Shown piece after piece: positions 1 through 7,989 of a DNA stretch of 56,142 nt. Every line of letters begins with the position of its first letter. The stretch's first letter is position 1. The notes under the pieces are model-generated. The model did no database searches and was not told the origin of the DNA. It saw only the letters and a list, made by a program, of their open reading frames with translations. The DNA is from CAZEDK01 sp964511025 (GTDB taxonomy: Bacteria; Patescibacteriota; Gracilibacteria; UBA1369; GWF2-33-10), in assembly GCA_964511025.1 (NCBI GenBank), contig CAZEDK010000003.1, forward strand, positions 1 to 56,142, written 5' to 3'. Position numbers and translations under genes: made by a program.

Positions 1-120
1 TTTACCAAATTCTTTGTTGTCTTTTTAGTTATTCAAACTGTTTTCCGTTTGATCCTCCTTTTTCTTGGTAACTGCACTGTTTTTAGGTTTTTTAAAAAGT
101 TTGCCACATTAATATATTAA
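1..120 (+). other. Open frame at left edge, possible 3' end of a membrane protein gene
   Basis: Frame 1 is open from the first base of the window to a TAA at 118-120, giving 39 residues rich in Phe, Val, Leu and Ile followed by a few basic residues. This could be the last membrane segment of a protein whose gene starts outside the window. No start or homology is visible, so the low confidence reflects that a chance AT-rich frame would look the same. Confidence 0.2.
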
Positions 121-160
121 GAAAATAAGTCAAGCAACTCTTTATTTACGCAATCCCCAC

Positions 161-201
161 ATACCATATACCATATACTATATACTATATACTATATACT
201 A
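161..201. repeat. Heptanucleotide tandem array upstream of ruvA
   Basis: Six consecutive 7-base units run from ATACCAT (twice) into ATACTAT (three times) and a last partial unit. The array ends four bases before the ruvA ATG and takes the place where a ribosome binding site would be. It belongs to the dispersed family of 7-base arrays described in the findings. Confidence 0.85.
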
Positions 202-205
202 AAAT

Positions 206-784
206 ATGATTGCCTACCTAATCGGAACAACAAAACTTATTCTGCAAAAATCAATAATATTAAACGTCAACGGTGTTGGCTATGAAGTTTTTTGCAGCAA
301 TGACATTTTGAGCATCGCAGTGATCGATGAGAATCTTGAAGTTTTTATTCACACATCTGTCAAAGAAGATTCAATCACATTATATGGGTTTCGCAATAAA
401 AACGAATTGAAATTTTTTAAACAATTGATATCAGTTTCCGGCATTGGACCTAAGACTGCCTTGGAAATATTAAATCATCCATTAGAAATTACAACTCAAG
501 CAATATTCACAGAAGACAGCTCATTATTATCAAAGATCCCAGGGCTTGGTAAAAAGACAGCAGAAAGACTTATATTGGAATTAAAGGGCAAAATTGAGAT
601 TGAAATGACAAACGGCAGAGAACATAAATTGGCGAACATGAATAATAGAGAATTAAAAGAAGCTATTGATGCACTTGAAACGCTTGGCTATAAACGTTTT
701 GAAATCATGAAGGAAATGAAAAATATTGAAAATCACGTTTCAGATACCGAAGATATCATCAAATGGTTTTTGGCTAGAGTTTGA
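206..784 (+). CDS. ruvA: Holliday junction DNA helicase subunit RuvA
   Basis: The 192-residue product has the usual RuvA length and three-domain plan. RuvA binds four-way DNA junctions as a tetramer and loads the RuvB motor for branch migration in recombination repair. An N-terminal OB-like domain (about 1-65) is followed by two helix-hairpin-helix motifs, SGIGPKTALEIL and IPGLGKKTAERLI, that contact DNA backbones. A C-terminal helical domain (about 145-192, with EAIDALETLGY) is the RuvB-binding part. The ATG at 206 fits the family start; there is no Shine-Dalgarno sequence, only the heptamer array. ruvC lies 5 kb downstream in a separate group and ruvB is not in the window. Confidence 0.96.
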   Translation: MIAYLIGTTKLILQKSIILNVNGVGYEVFCSNDILSIAVIDENLEVFIHTSVKEDSITLYGFRNKNELKFFKQLISVSGIGPKTALEILNHPLEITTQAIFTEDSSLLSKIPGLGKKTAERLILELKGKIEIEMTNGREHKLANMNNRELKEAIDALETLGYKRFEIMKEMKNIENHVSDTEDIIKWFLARV

Positions 785-803
785 TTTAGATTTGCGTGAC
801 CAA

Positions 804-835
804 TATATTTGTAATACAATTATATTACAAATATA
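804..835. promoter_or_regulatory. Perfect 13-bp inverted repeat, likely TA operator
   Basis: TATATTTGTAATA (804-816) is mirrored exactly by TATTACAAATATA (823-835) around the 6-base spacer CAATTA. It sits just upstream of the ATG at 850 of an RHH-type antitoxin. Antitoxins of this class normally bind such palindromes to repress their own operon, so an operator is inferred. Its position argues against translation from the GTG at 796. Confidence 0.65.
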
Positions 836-849
836 AAGTTTTTAATATT

Positions 850-1095
850 ATGCGTGCAACTACAACTATTTCATTCCCTAATGAAAAAATCCTCCATAAC
901 GCTAAACGAATTGCTATTAAGAAAGGATTTAAAAATTTCAGTTCTTATTTAACTAAATTAATTAACATTGATCAAATTGAAGAAAATATTATTACAGAAG
1001 ACGATGTGCTTGATCTGGAAAAAAAATTCATGCAAGACCATAAACAAGGACAAACAAAAATTCTGAACTCTTTATCGGATTTGATAAAAAATTAA
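850..1095 (+). CDS. Ribbon-helix-helix-like antitoxin of a type II TA pair
   Basis: This 81-residue protein starts MRATTTISFPNEKIL, the short beta strand plus helix pattern of ribbon-helix-helix DNA-binding antitoxins (RelB/ParD-like). The C-terminal half is acidic and lysine-rich, as expected for a flexible toxin-binding tail. An upstream GTG at 796 would add 18 residues but would place the perfect inverted repeat at 804-835 inside the gene, so the ATG at 850 is preferred. The RelE-like toxin gene follows after three bases. The module would repress itself through the palindrome, and the toxin would be released when the antitoxin is degraded. Confidence 0.75.
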   Translation: MRATTTISFPNEKILHNAKRIAIKKGFKNFSSYLTKLINIDQIEENIITEDDVLDLEKKFMQDHKQGQTKILNSLSDLIKN

Positions 1096-1098
1096 ACA

Positions 1099-1368
1099 AT
1101 GAAAATACATAACATTTATTATAATGAAGATTTTTTGAAATTATTTTACAAACTCCCAAAAAACATTCAAACATTATCAGCCGAAAAACAAGTTTTGTTT
1201 AAAGCAAATCCATTCCATCCATCTTTGAGACTGCATAAATTAGATGGCAAGCTTAAAGAAAAATGGAGTATCTCCATTAATAAACGATATAGAATCATTT
1301 TTAAAATCTTAGATGATGGGAATATAGCTTTTATTTCAATAGGCACTCACGCGATTTATGAGAATTGA
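1099..1368 (+). CDS. RelE/YafQ-like mRNA interferase toxin
   Basis: The 89-residue protein has the RelE/ParE-fold signature: an N-terminal helix with FLKLFYKLPKNIQ, then LRLHKLDGKLKEKWSISI, the RYRIIFKI strand and the ending IGTHAIYEN. RelE-type toxins cleave mRNA in the ribosomal A site; ParE-like members poison gyrase, and sequence alone does not fully separate them. The SIGTHAIY ending resembles YafQ/RelE mRNA interferases. It follows its antitoxin by three bases, and its last 11 bases overlap the start of the peptidase gene downstream, so the TA pair and the peptidase are probably cotranscribed. Confidence 0.8.
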   Translation: MKIHNIYYNEDFLKLFYKLPKNIQTLSAEKQVLFKANPFHPSLRLHKLDGKLKEKWSISINKRYRIIFKILDDGNIAFISIGTHAIYEN

Positions 1369-2425
1369 AGCTACACTTATCACAAGTCCAACAAATATTA
1401 GATACCTTAGTGGTTTCAAAGGAACTTATGGGCAAATTTTAATAACTAAAAATAAGAAATATTTACTCACAGATTCACGCTATATCGAAGTTGCGAACAA
1501 ATTGACAAACAAAGAATCCACTACTAAACAACTAGAGATTATCAATATTAGTCCGCTTGGTTATGAAAAAACTTTTGAAAAACTCATTCAAAAAGAAAAA
1601 ATAACAAAGCTTTTTTTCGAACCCGGCAATATGACAATCGAAGGATTTAAAAAACTAAAAACAATCCTCAAAGGATATTCTCAATTCTCAACTCTCGGTT
1701 CTCAATTCTCTATAGAATCCCTTCGCTACATAAAATCTAATGATGAAATCAAACTTCTCAAAAAATCTCAATCAATCAATGATGAAATTTTCGCAGAAAT
1801 AAAAAAACAATTAAAAATAGGGCAAACTGAAAAAGAAATAGGATGGAAAATCAAAGAATTTGCTTATTTGAAAAACTGTGAAGATATTTCTTTTGAACCA
1901 ATTGTTGCTATAAATGAACATTCAGCAGTCCCCCATCATCATCCAACGAGTAAAAAGCTAAAAAAAGGAGACATTTTGCTAATTGACATGGGACTAAAAT
2001 ACAATGGATACTGTAGCGATATGACAAGAGTAATTTTTACAAAAAAACCAACTCAAATTGAACAAAATATTTATTCAACAGTTCTCAAAGCGCAAAAAAA
2101 TGCAATTTCAAAAATCAAAGCTGGCATGAAATGTTCGCAAATTGATGCGTTTGCAAGAGATCTAATCAAAGAAGCAGGTTACTTCGATAATTTCGGACAT
2201 TCAACTGGTCATGGAATTGGCCTTGATATACATGAAAAACCTGCACTATCAGCAAAATCAAAAGATGTTTTGAAAGAAAATGTGGCTGTCACAATAGAAC
2301 CAGGAATTTATTTATCTGGAAAATTTGGAATTAGAATTGAAGACATGATTATAGTCGGCAAGAATGCAAGTGAAAACATCACAAAAAGTCCAAAAGAACT
2401 TGAGGAATTAGTGCTTAGTTGTTAG
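1358..2425 (+). CDS. pepP: M24-family Xaa-Pro aminopeptidase
   Basis: The 355-residue protein has a creatinase-like N-terminal domain (1-120) and a pita-bread metallopeptidase domain. The metal ligands are visible: two Asp in LLIDMGLKYNGYCSDMTR, His in GHSTGHGIGLDIHEKP, and two Glu in TIEPGIYL and RIEDMI. Such enzymes remove N-terminal residues preceding proline in the cytoplasm. The ATG lies inside the end of the upstream toxin gene. Codons near residue 110 are made of four 7-base repeats (1681-1708) that encode SQFSTLGSQFS, an in-frame expansion in the linker between domains. PepP versus PepQ (dipeptidase) specificity cannot be settled from sequence. Confidence 0.9.
   Translation: MRIEATLITSPTNIRYLSGFKGTYGQILITKNKKYLLTDSRYIEVANKLTNKESTTKQLEIINISPLGYEKTFEKLIQKEKITKLFFEPGNMTIEGFKKLKTILKGYSQFSTLGSQFSIESLRYIKSNDEIKLLKKSQSINDEIFAEIKKQLKIGQTEKEIGWKIKEFAYLKNCEDISFEPIVAINEHSAVPHHHPTSKKLKKGDILLIDMGLKYNGYCSDMTRVIFTKKPTQIEQNIYSTVLKAQKNAISKIKAGMKCSQIDAFARDLIKEAGYFDNFGHSTGHGIGLDIHEKPALSAKSKDVLKENVAVTIEPGIYLSGKFGIRIEDMIIVGKNASENITKSPKELEELVLSC
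1681..1708. repeat. Heptamer repeats inside pepP
   Basis: Four 7-base units (TCAATTC, TCAACTC, TCGGTTC, TCAATTC) lie in the coding sequence of the peptidase, between its two domains. The same motif in the opposite orientation, GAACTGA, forms intergenic arrays near 30,650, 35,030 and 35,880. Confidence 0.75.
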
Positions 2426-2442
2426 TCTTTAGTTGTTAGTTT
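2415..2442. repeat. Heptamer array between pepP and glmS
   Basis: Four units, TTAGTTG, TTAGTCT, TTAGTTG and TTAGTTT, overlap the pepP stop codon and run into the short gap before glmS. The array therefore supplies the end of one gene and the leader of the next. Confidence 0.75.
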
Positions 2443-2463
2443 ATGATGCTTAATTAACTAAAA

Positions 2464-4269
2464 ATGTGTGGAATATTTGCATATTTCGGTCAAAAAGAAA
2501 ATCCACTTGAAATGGTAGTGCATGGACTTAAAAAACTAGAATACAGAGGATATGATTCATGGGGAATAGCTTTAAAAAGCGATCATGATTTTATCATTCA
2601 CAAAGAAGTTGGTAAAATCGGTGAATTCTTAATTTCAGACATAGAAAAAATCTTTCCTTCTGTTAAGTATCAAGTACCAAGTACCAAGTACCACATCGCT
2701 ATTGGTCATTCACGGTGGGCAACTCATGGTGGAGTTACTGAATACAATGCGCATCCGCACTGGAGTGAAAATAAAGAAATTATTATTTGTCATAATGGAA
2801 TTTTTGAAAATTACCAAGAAATAAAACAACAACTTATTGAAAAAGGTTACACTTTTAGATCTGAAACTGACACTGAAGTTTTGGTTCATTTAATACAGTC
2901 ATATTTACATGAAAATGATTTTGAAACATCAGTAAAAAAAGCTTTGTCACAAATTGAAGGAAGATATGCGATTATAGCCCTTTCAAAGGATGAAGATAAA
3001 ATTATAGCCGCAAGAAGAGGCTCGCCTTTGATTGTTGGTATTGGCAATGATGAGTATTTCATTGCGTCAGATATACCTGCCTTTCTCGAATATACCGATC
3101 AAGTCCAATATCTTGATGACAATCAAATGGTAATAATAACAAATGAAGGTCCAAGATATGAAGACATGACAACGCATCAGACAATTGAAAAAAGAATCAT
3201 AAAAATTGAGTGGCAGACAGAAGAAGCTAACAAAGGTGATTTTTCACATTTTATGATAAAAGAAATAATGGAACAAAAGGAAAGTTTGTATAGAGCTATA
3301 AATCAAGATGAGCAAAAGTTATATCAAGCAGTTCAAGCTATCAAGAGTGCTTATGGAACTTTTTTTATTGGATGCGGAACAGCATTCAAAGTATGCTTAA
3401 CAGCAGAATACTTATTTTCAAAAATTGCAAAAAGGCATATCAATGTATTACCCGGATCTGAATTCAAATTTCATGAGCATTTTTTGACTGACAAAAGTCT
3501 CCTTATTGCAGTATCGCAAAGTGGTGAAACGGCAGATACATTGGAAGCCATAGAATCTATTAAGAAAAAAGCCGGGAAAGTTATATCAATTATCAATAAT
3601 GAGACGTCCACTATGGCTAGATATTCAGATATAATTTTACCAATCAAAGCAGGCCCGGAAAAAGCTGTAGCTTCAACAAAAGCAACAACAGCACAATTGG
3701 CAGTTTGCACAATGTTGGCTTATGCAATGGTGGATAAATTACATGAAGGCAAACAATTACTTATTGAGACGGCAAGTCAAATTAATGATATGTTAAATCC
3801 AAGATATGAAAATCACATACTTTGTTTATCTGAAAGAATAAGAGATTTTGAATCGATGTATATTATTGGAAGAGGCTTAAATTATCCGATGGCACTTGAA
3901 GCGGCAATCAAACTGCAAGAAGTATCTTATATCCACGCGGAAGGATTCGCAGGTGGAGAACTCAAACACGGTCCAATTGCGCTAATATCTCAAGGGACAC
4001 CATGCATTGTTTTGGTGGCAAATGATGAATCAAAAAATGAAATACTCAGCAATGCCATGGAAGTCAAAGCGCGAGGTGGCTATATCATTGGAATTTCACC
4101 TGAAAACGCAGAAGTTTTTGATTACTGGATTAGGGTTCCAGACAGTGGAAATGCGTCCCCTATTGTAAACATAATTCCAATTCAAATTCTCGCTTACCAA
4201 CTTGCCCTAATCAAACAAAATAATCCTGACATGCCTAGAAATTTGGCGAAGAGTGTAACGGTGAAGTAG
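2464..4269 (+). CDS. glmS: Glutamine-fructose-6-phosphate aminotransferase (isomerizing)
   Basis: The 601-residue enzyme makes glucosamine-6-phosphate from fructose-6-phosphate and glutamine, the first step toward UDP-GlcNAc for the cell wall. The mature N-terminal nucleophile is Cys2 (MCGIFAYFGQ), followed by the glutaminase motifs RGYDSWGIAL, HSRWATHGGVTE and CHNGIFEN. Two SIS sugar-isomerase domains follow, with GCGTAFK, SQSGETADT and STKATTAQ, and the ending MPRNLAKSVTVK is typical. Four 7-base repeats at 2665-2692 encode an extra KYQVPSTKYH loop just before the HSRWATHG motif. No glmS ribozyme is seen: the gap upstream is only 38 bases and is largely heptamer repeat. The gene ends 2 bases from a convergent TA toxin. 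Confidence 0.97.
   Translation: MCGIFAYFGQKENPLEMVVHGLKKLEYRGYDSWGIALKSDHDFIIHKEVGKIGEFLISDIEKIFPSVKYQVPSTKYHIAIGHSRWATHGGVTEYNAHPHWSENKEIIICHNGIFENYQEIKQQLIEKGYTFRSETDTEVLVHLIQSYLHENDFETSVKKALSQIEGRYAIIALSKDEDKIIAARRGSPLIVGIGNDEYFIASDIPAFLEYTDQVQYLDDNQMVIITNEGPRYEDMTTHQTIEKRIIKIEWQTEEANKGDFSHFMIKEIMEQKESLYRAINQDEQKLYQAVQAIKSAYGTFFIGCGTAFKVCLTAEYLFSKIAKRHINVLPGSEFKFHEHFLTDKSLLIAVSQSGETADTLEAIESIKKKAGKVISIINNETSTMARYSDIILPIKAGPEKAVASTKATTAQLAVCTMLAYAMVDKLHEGKQLLIETASQINDMLNPRYENHILCLSERIRDFESMYIIGRGLNYPMALEAAIKLQEVSYIHAEGFAGGELKHGPIALISQGTPCIVLVANDESKNEILSNAMEVKARGGYIIGISPENAEVFDYWIRVPDSGNASPIVNIIPIQILAYQLALIKQNNPDMPRNLAKSVTVK
2665..2692. repeat. Heptamer repeats inside glmS
   Basis: AAGTATC followed by three copies of AAGTACC lies in the glutaminase domain of glmS. 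Three units equal seven codons, so such an array can change by three units without shifting the frame. Confidence 0.8.
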
Positions 4270-4271
4270 TT

Positions 4272-4535
4272 TTATTTGTCGTAAAACTGACTATGGGTAC
4301 CTATAGCTTTAAATAATATGTTTCTTGCTCTATCTTCATTGAATATAGCCCTTAAATCACCAGTAATATTTATACTTCTACAATTTCTATATTCGCCATG
4401 TAAAAGATGATTATTAAGTAAAGGATTAAATTTATCTTGAATAAATAATTTTAATCTAGCTCTAAAGGCATCTTTAAGTTTTTGTGGCAGTTTTTTGAAT
4501 TTTTTCTCAAAATTATTAGTGTACTTTACGTTCAT
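4272..4535 (-). CDS. RelE/YafQ-like toxin
   Basis: This 87-residue protein shows the RelE/YafQ fold pattern: an N-terminal helix with NNFEKKFKKLPQKLKDAF, the central NNHLLHGEYRNCRSINI, then DLRAIFN and an ending in AIGTHSQFYDK. The terminal Thr-His-Ser-x-Phe-Tyr fits ribosome-dependent mRNA interferases. It lies 8 bases downstream of its antitoxin gene in the same transcript and is tail-to-tail with glmS. It is related in plan, but not closely in sequence, to the toxin at 1099-1368, so the two modules look independently acquired rather than recently duplicated. Confidence 0.8.
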   Translation of the reverse strand: MNVKYTNNFEKKFKKLPQKLKDAFRARLKLFIQDKFNPLLNNHLLHGEYRNCRSINITGDLRAIFNEDRARNILFKAIGTHSQFYDK

Positions 4536-4543
4536 TAATATAG

Positions 4544-4834
4544 TTAAAGTGTATCAAGATACGCTATAGCATCATTCATATTGTCAAAACCTATTACATT
4601 ACCTTTTTTTATATCTTTTTCACTTTGCTCCATCTGTGCAATAAATTCATCTGTATAGTTCGAGTTCTGTTCTTGAATAATTTGGATTATATTTCTTAAA
4701 AAATTTATATTAACAACACCAGCTATTTCTTCATTATTACTCAATACTACTTTATATGTATCGATATTTGCTATAACTTCCCTAGGTTTTCTTTGAAGCT
4801 CGGTAATTGTTGTAAAAGGTAATATCTGAGTCAT
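4544..4834 (-). CDS. Phd/YefM-like antitoxin
   Basis: The 96-residue protein begins with a Phd/YefM-type DNA-binding half: ITELQRKPREVIANI, then YKVVLSNNEEIAGVVN, the strand-loop-strand seen in this family. The C-terminal part is acidic and would wrap the toxin. It precedes the RelE-like toxin gene by 8 bases. Upstream of its ATG the palindrome TACGTCACGTA (4853-4863) is a plausible operator for autoregulation. The pairing of a Phd-type antitoxin with a RelE-type toxin is the YefM-YoeB arrangement. Confidence 0.75.
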   Translation of the reverse strand: MTQILPFTTITELQRKPREVIANIDTYKVVLSNNEEIAGVVNINFLRNIIQIIQEQNSNYTDEFIAQMEQSEKDIKKGNVIGFDNMNDAIAYLDTL

Positions 4835-4852
4835 GTAATTATCATATTATTA

Positions 4853-4863
4853 TACGTCACGTA
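4853..4863. promoter_or_regulatory. Palindrome upstream of Phd/RelE module
   Basis: TACGT and ACGTA face each other around one central base. The site lies 19 bases before the antitoxin start codon on the minus strand and could be the autorepression operator. It is short, so chance is not excluded. Confidence 0.4.
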
Positions 4864-4914
4864 GACATGTTACTACACAAACAGATATTTAATCAAGCTT
4901 TTTCATCAATTTCA

Positions 4915-4923
4915 TGATATAAT
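4915..4923 (+). promoter_or_regulatory. Extended -10 promoter of pyk
   Basis: TGATATAAT is a perfect TGn-TATAAT extended -10 element, 40 bases upstream of the pyk start. No good -35 hexamer is present at 16-18 bases, which is acceptable for extended -10 promoters. The same element recurs before other genes in the window. Confidence 0.6.
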
Positions 4924-4962
4924 TCATAGATTTAGTAATTTATTTAATTAGCAACTTCAACA

Positions 4963-5949
4963 TTGAACAATTCAAAAATAAAAATTATAGCTACTCTCGG
5001 TCCAAGTAGTGATTCAAAAAGTGAAATTAAAAGGTTAATTCAGGCTGGAATGAATATAGCCAGAATTAATTTTTCACATGGAGCACACGAAACCAATGAA
5101 AAAATAATTAAAAATATACATAAAGCTGAAAAAGAACTTGGCACAAAAATTGATTTATTAATAGATTTACAAGGTCCAAAAATACGACTTGGCAAACTTG
5201 AAAAACCAATCAGACTAAAAAGAGGACAAGAAATTATTTTGAGTACAAAGCAAGAAAAAATTCCAATTCAATATGCAAAACTTCCAAGAGAAGTAAAACC
5301 CGACAGTCAGATTCTTATAGACGATGGATTAATTGAACTCAAGGTAATTTCAACAAACAAAGAAGAAATTAAATGTAAGGTTGTTCAAGGAGGAATAATT
5401 TCGAGCAATAAAGGTCTTAATGTTCCAAATGGACAAATCAGCTTAAAAGCTATAACAAAAAAGGACATTGCAGATCTCAAATTCTCTCTTAAATTCAAAC
5501 CAAAATACATTGCACTGTCATTTGTCCGAACCGCAAAAGATATTTTGGAATTAAAGCAATTAATTCAAAAAATCTCGAATCTCCAAATAGTTGCAAAAAT
5601 AGAAACTCCACAAGCAATAGAGAATTTAGATGAAATTGCTAAAGTATCAGATCTACTTATGGTTGCAAGAGGTGATTTGGCTGTTGAATGTGGATTTGAA
5701 AAAGTACCGGTGCTTCAGAAAAAAATAATAGAAACCGCCCACAAATATGGCAAAGAAGCAATTGTAGCAACTCAAATGCTTGCCTCAATGCAAACAAATC
5801 CAATTCCAACTCGCGCAGAAGTATCAGATATAGCACTGGCAATCTGGGAAAAAGCAGATATACTTATGCTAAGCAATGAAACATCAGTCGGCAAATTCCC
5901 TTCCAAAAGTATTCATGTAATTAAAGAAGTCACAAAAGAACTCAGCTAA
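4963..5949 (+). CDS. pyk: Pyruvate kinase, short form lacking the C-terminal domain
   Basis: Pyruvate kinase converts phosphoenolpyruvate and ADP to pyruvate and ATP. The 328-residue product holds the barrel with inserted B domain: ATLGPSS and MNIARINFSHG at the start, LQGPKIRLG, the Lys-Glu motif VAKIETPQAIENLDEI, MVARGDLAVE for magnesium binding, and ATQMLASM with PTRAEVSDIA. It stops soon after LSNETSVGKFP, where family members usually continue for about 130 more residues. The regulatory C-terminal domain is therefore absent. The sequence after the TAA goes directly to ruvC, so this is not a local frameshift. Translation starts at TTG; no ATG is available before the conserved IIATLGPSS. 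Confidence 0.92.
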   Translation: MNNSKIKIIATLGPSSDSKSEIKRLIQAGMNIARINFSHGAHETNEKIIKNIHKAEKELGTKIDLLIDLQGPKIRLGKLEKPIRLKRGQEIILSTKQEKIPIQYAKLPREVKPDSQILIDDGLIELKVISTNKEEIKCKVVQGGIISSNKGLNVPNGQISLKAITKKDIADLKFSLKFKPKYIALSFVRTAKDILELKQLIQKISNLQIVAKIETPQAIENLDEIAKVSDLLMVARGDLAVECGFEKVPVLQKKIIETAHKYGKEAIVATQMLASMQTNPIPTRAEVSDIALAIWEKADILMLSNETSVGKFPSKSIHVIKEVTKELS

Positions 5950-5950
5950 A

Positions 5951-5971
5951 TACGATATACTATATACTCCC
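5951..5971. repeat. Heptamer repeat between pyk and ruvC
   Basis: Units TACGATA, TACTATA and TACTCCC fill the gap between the pyk stop and the ruvC start. They match the array before ruvA in base content and phase. Confidence 0.55.
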
Positions 5972-5973
5972 CC

Positions 5974-6450
5974 ATGATGATTCTCGGCATCGATCCCGGC
6001 ACTGCTACAACTGGATTTGGAATAGTGAAAAAAAATGATGAAAATTATGAATTTGTTGATGCTGGCATCATTGCAACAAAAGCACATTTAAAAATTGAAG
6101 AAAGACTAGTTCAAATTGCAAATGATCTGGAAGATTTAATTCACCAACATAAGCCTTCTCTTGTAGGAATAGAAGAAGTATTTTTTACATCAAATGCAAA
6201 AACAGCTATTTCTGTAGCACAAGCAAGAGGAGTGTGTTTGTATCTGCTTCAAAAAAACAATATTCCAATAGTTCATCTTACACCTACACAACTCAAAACA
6301 GCAATTACAGGATATGGAAAAGCAGATAAACATCAAGTTCAAACAATGACGAAAATTATACTCAACTTGTTTGCACTACCAAAACCAGATGACGCCGCTG
6401 ATGCACTTGCAATAGCAATTGCTGCGTCTGGTATAGGGTATGTGGTATAG
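5974..6450 (+). CDS. ruvC: Crossover junction endodeoxyribonuclease RuvC
   Basis: The 158-residue protein is a complete RuvC resolvase, which nicks Holliday junctions symmetrically as a dimer. The RNase H-fold acidic residues are visible in ILGIDPGTATTGFG, VGIEEVFF and the C-terminal PDDAADALAIAIA. The region SNAKTAISVAQARG and the loop YGKADKHQVQ match the family. The first two codons are both ATG, so the start may be one codon later. The last residues (GIGYVV) are encoded by a 7-base repeat array that continues past the stop codon. It lies between pyk and a TPR gene on the same strand. Confidence 0.95.
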   Translation: MMILGIDPGTATTGFGIVKKNDENYEFVDAGIIATKAHLKIEERLVQIANDLEDLIHQHKPSLVGIEEVFFTSNAKTAISVAQARGVCLYLLQKNNIPIVHLTPTQLKTAITGYGKADKHQVQTMTKIILNLFALPKPDDAADALAIAIAASGIGYVV

Positions 6451-6464
6451 TATAGAATATAGGG
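6430..6464. repeat. Heptamer array at the 3' end of ruvC
   Basis: Units GGTATAG, GGTATGT, GGTATAG, TATAGAA and TATAGGG form the last codons of ruvC, its stop codon and the start of the following gap. Confidence 0.65.
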
Positions 6465-6530
6465 TATTTTGTGTTTCGTATAACATACGAATATGATAAA
6501 TTAATTTTGCAGTTAAAACGCTTAAAATAA

Positions 6531-7985
6531 GTGCATAAATTTTTACAACATTTTCAAACAGCAATTGGCGCGGCAATTTTGACTATACTTTGTGTAATCT
6601 TAGTACGAAGTTTAAATATTCCTGATCTTGCTCACAAAGTCTTTTTTGCAAAAGAAACAATTATCGATCAAAAAAAGACAGAACAAGCAGAAAAAAATCA
6701 AAAAATAAAAACTGCTGACACCTATAAAAAACATATTATAAAAGGAGATCAATATCTACTCGGTTCTTATGATGATCTTGCGGTAACAGAATATACTTAC
6801 GCATCCAATTTGGAGCCTGGTATTGTTGATGCTTATATCAAAATAGCTTCAGTGCATATCAAAAATCAAAATTATGAAAAAGCTTTGGAATTATCCAAAA
6901 AAGGATATCAAGTTGATAAATCAAATATTGAGATAATTAACACATATATTGAATCAGCTATAGGTGCGGACAAATTAGATGAACTTGAAGGGATTCTTGC
7001 AAGCAATGATCAAACTGAAGAGAGTAAAACACTTTATTTATTAGGAATTGTATATGCGGTACAAAGCAATTATGAAAAAAGTATAAATATGTTTCAAAAA
7101 GCTTTTCAACTATCTACGGATGAGCAATTATCAGATAATATACAGATTTATATAGATGCTTATGCGGAATTCGATGCAACTCAATCTGCAAATCCAAATT
7201 ATAGAAAAGCTTTGATTGCTCAAAGTTTAATAAAAACAGATATTTATTTGCCAACGATCAAAATGCTTTATGATATCATAAAAGAAGAATATGACTATAG
7301 GGATGCATGGATAATGCTTGGATACAGTTATCTCAAACTGAAAAATTATTTTGATTCAATTGAAGCTCTTGAAACAGCTCTCAATATTGATCCGGTCAAG
7401 CCTGAAATTAGATATTTTTTGGGACTTGCATATTTTGGAGTGGAAAACTATACAGATGCGATAACTAATATTGAAATTGCCATTGAAAATGGATTCCAGC
7501 CAAAAGTAGAAGCATTGCAGCAGCTTGGCGAAATAGCAATTTTGAATCAAGAATACGAAAAAGCATTAGAAGCATACAAAAAAGTAATTGACATAAAAAA
7601 TGAAAATATAGATCTTTATATAAGACCGATTTGGCTACTAATTGAAAAACTAGATCGACCTATCGAAGCTGTTGAAGTAGCACAAAAAGCCGTAGAGTAT
7701 CAACCTGAAAATGCTTTGTCATATAATTTACTCGGATGGGCGCAAACTGCAACAAAAGATTTTGAGACTGCTTATAAAAATCTGCAAAAAGCAATTGAAC
7801 TTGACCCATCATTGCCTGCCACTTACTTAAATTTAGGATGGTGGTATCAATTACAAAATCAATATAAAGAAGCTCTTAATTATTACATCCAAAGCTACAA
7901 ACAAGACCCAAGCGGTCCAGTTGGCAATTTTGCCGCGCAAAGGTATAATGAAATAGTGGGAGGAATTAACCAAACCATTAACTAA
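6531..7985 (+). CDS. Membrane-anchored TPR-repeat protein
   Basis: The 484-residue protein has one N-terminal membrane segment (about residues 8-28), a short lysine-rich charged stretch (about 38-60), and then tetratricopeptide repeats to the C terminus. Clear TPR units include YEKALELSKKGYQVD, YEKSINMFQKAFQLS, FDSIEALETALNIDP, YTDAITNIEIAIEN, YEKALEAYKKVIDI and YKEALNYYIQSYKQDP. TPR arrays are protein-binding scaffolds, and with this anchor the repeats probably face outside the membrane. The start is a GTG, since no in-frame ATG precedes the membrane segment. The prepilin peptidase gene begins 4 bases after it, which hints at a role in pilus or envelope assembly. Confidence 0.8.
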   Translation: MHKFLQHFQTAIGAAILTILCVILVRSLNIPDLAHKVFFAKETIIDQKKTEQAEKNQKIKTADTYKKHIIKGDQYLLGSYDDLAVTEYTYASNLEPGIVDAYIKIASVHIKNQNYEKALELSKKGYQVDKSNIEIINTYIESAIGADKLDELEGILASNDQTEESKTLYLLGIVYAVQSNYEKSINMFQKAFQLSTDEQLSDNIQIYIDAYAEFDATQSANPNYRKALIAQSLIKTDIYLPTIKMLYDIIKEEYDYRDAWIMLGYSYLKLKNYFDSIEALETALNIDPVKPEIRYFLGLAYFGVENYTDAITNIEIAIENGFQPKVEALQQLGEIAILNQEYEKALEAYKKVIDIKNENIDLYIRPIWLLIEKLDRPIEAVEVAQKAVEYQPENALSYNLLGWAQTATKDFETAYKNLQKAIELDPSLPATYLNLGWWYQLQNQYKEALNYYIQSYKQDPSGPVGNFAAQRYNEIVGGINQTIN

Positions 7986-7989
7986 AAAA

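Noticed and set aside
206..784. Recoding of UGA as glycine, as in Gracilibacteria and Absconditabacteria
   Set aside because: Genes such as ruvA end in TGA at the family-typical length and internal TGA codons do not occur in conserved genes; the standard code applies.
2426..2463. glmS ribozyme upstream of glmS
   Set aside because: The gap is 38 bases and mostly heptamer repeat, too short for the ribozyme.
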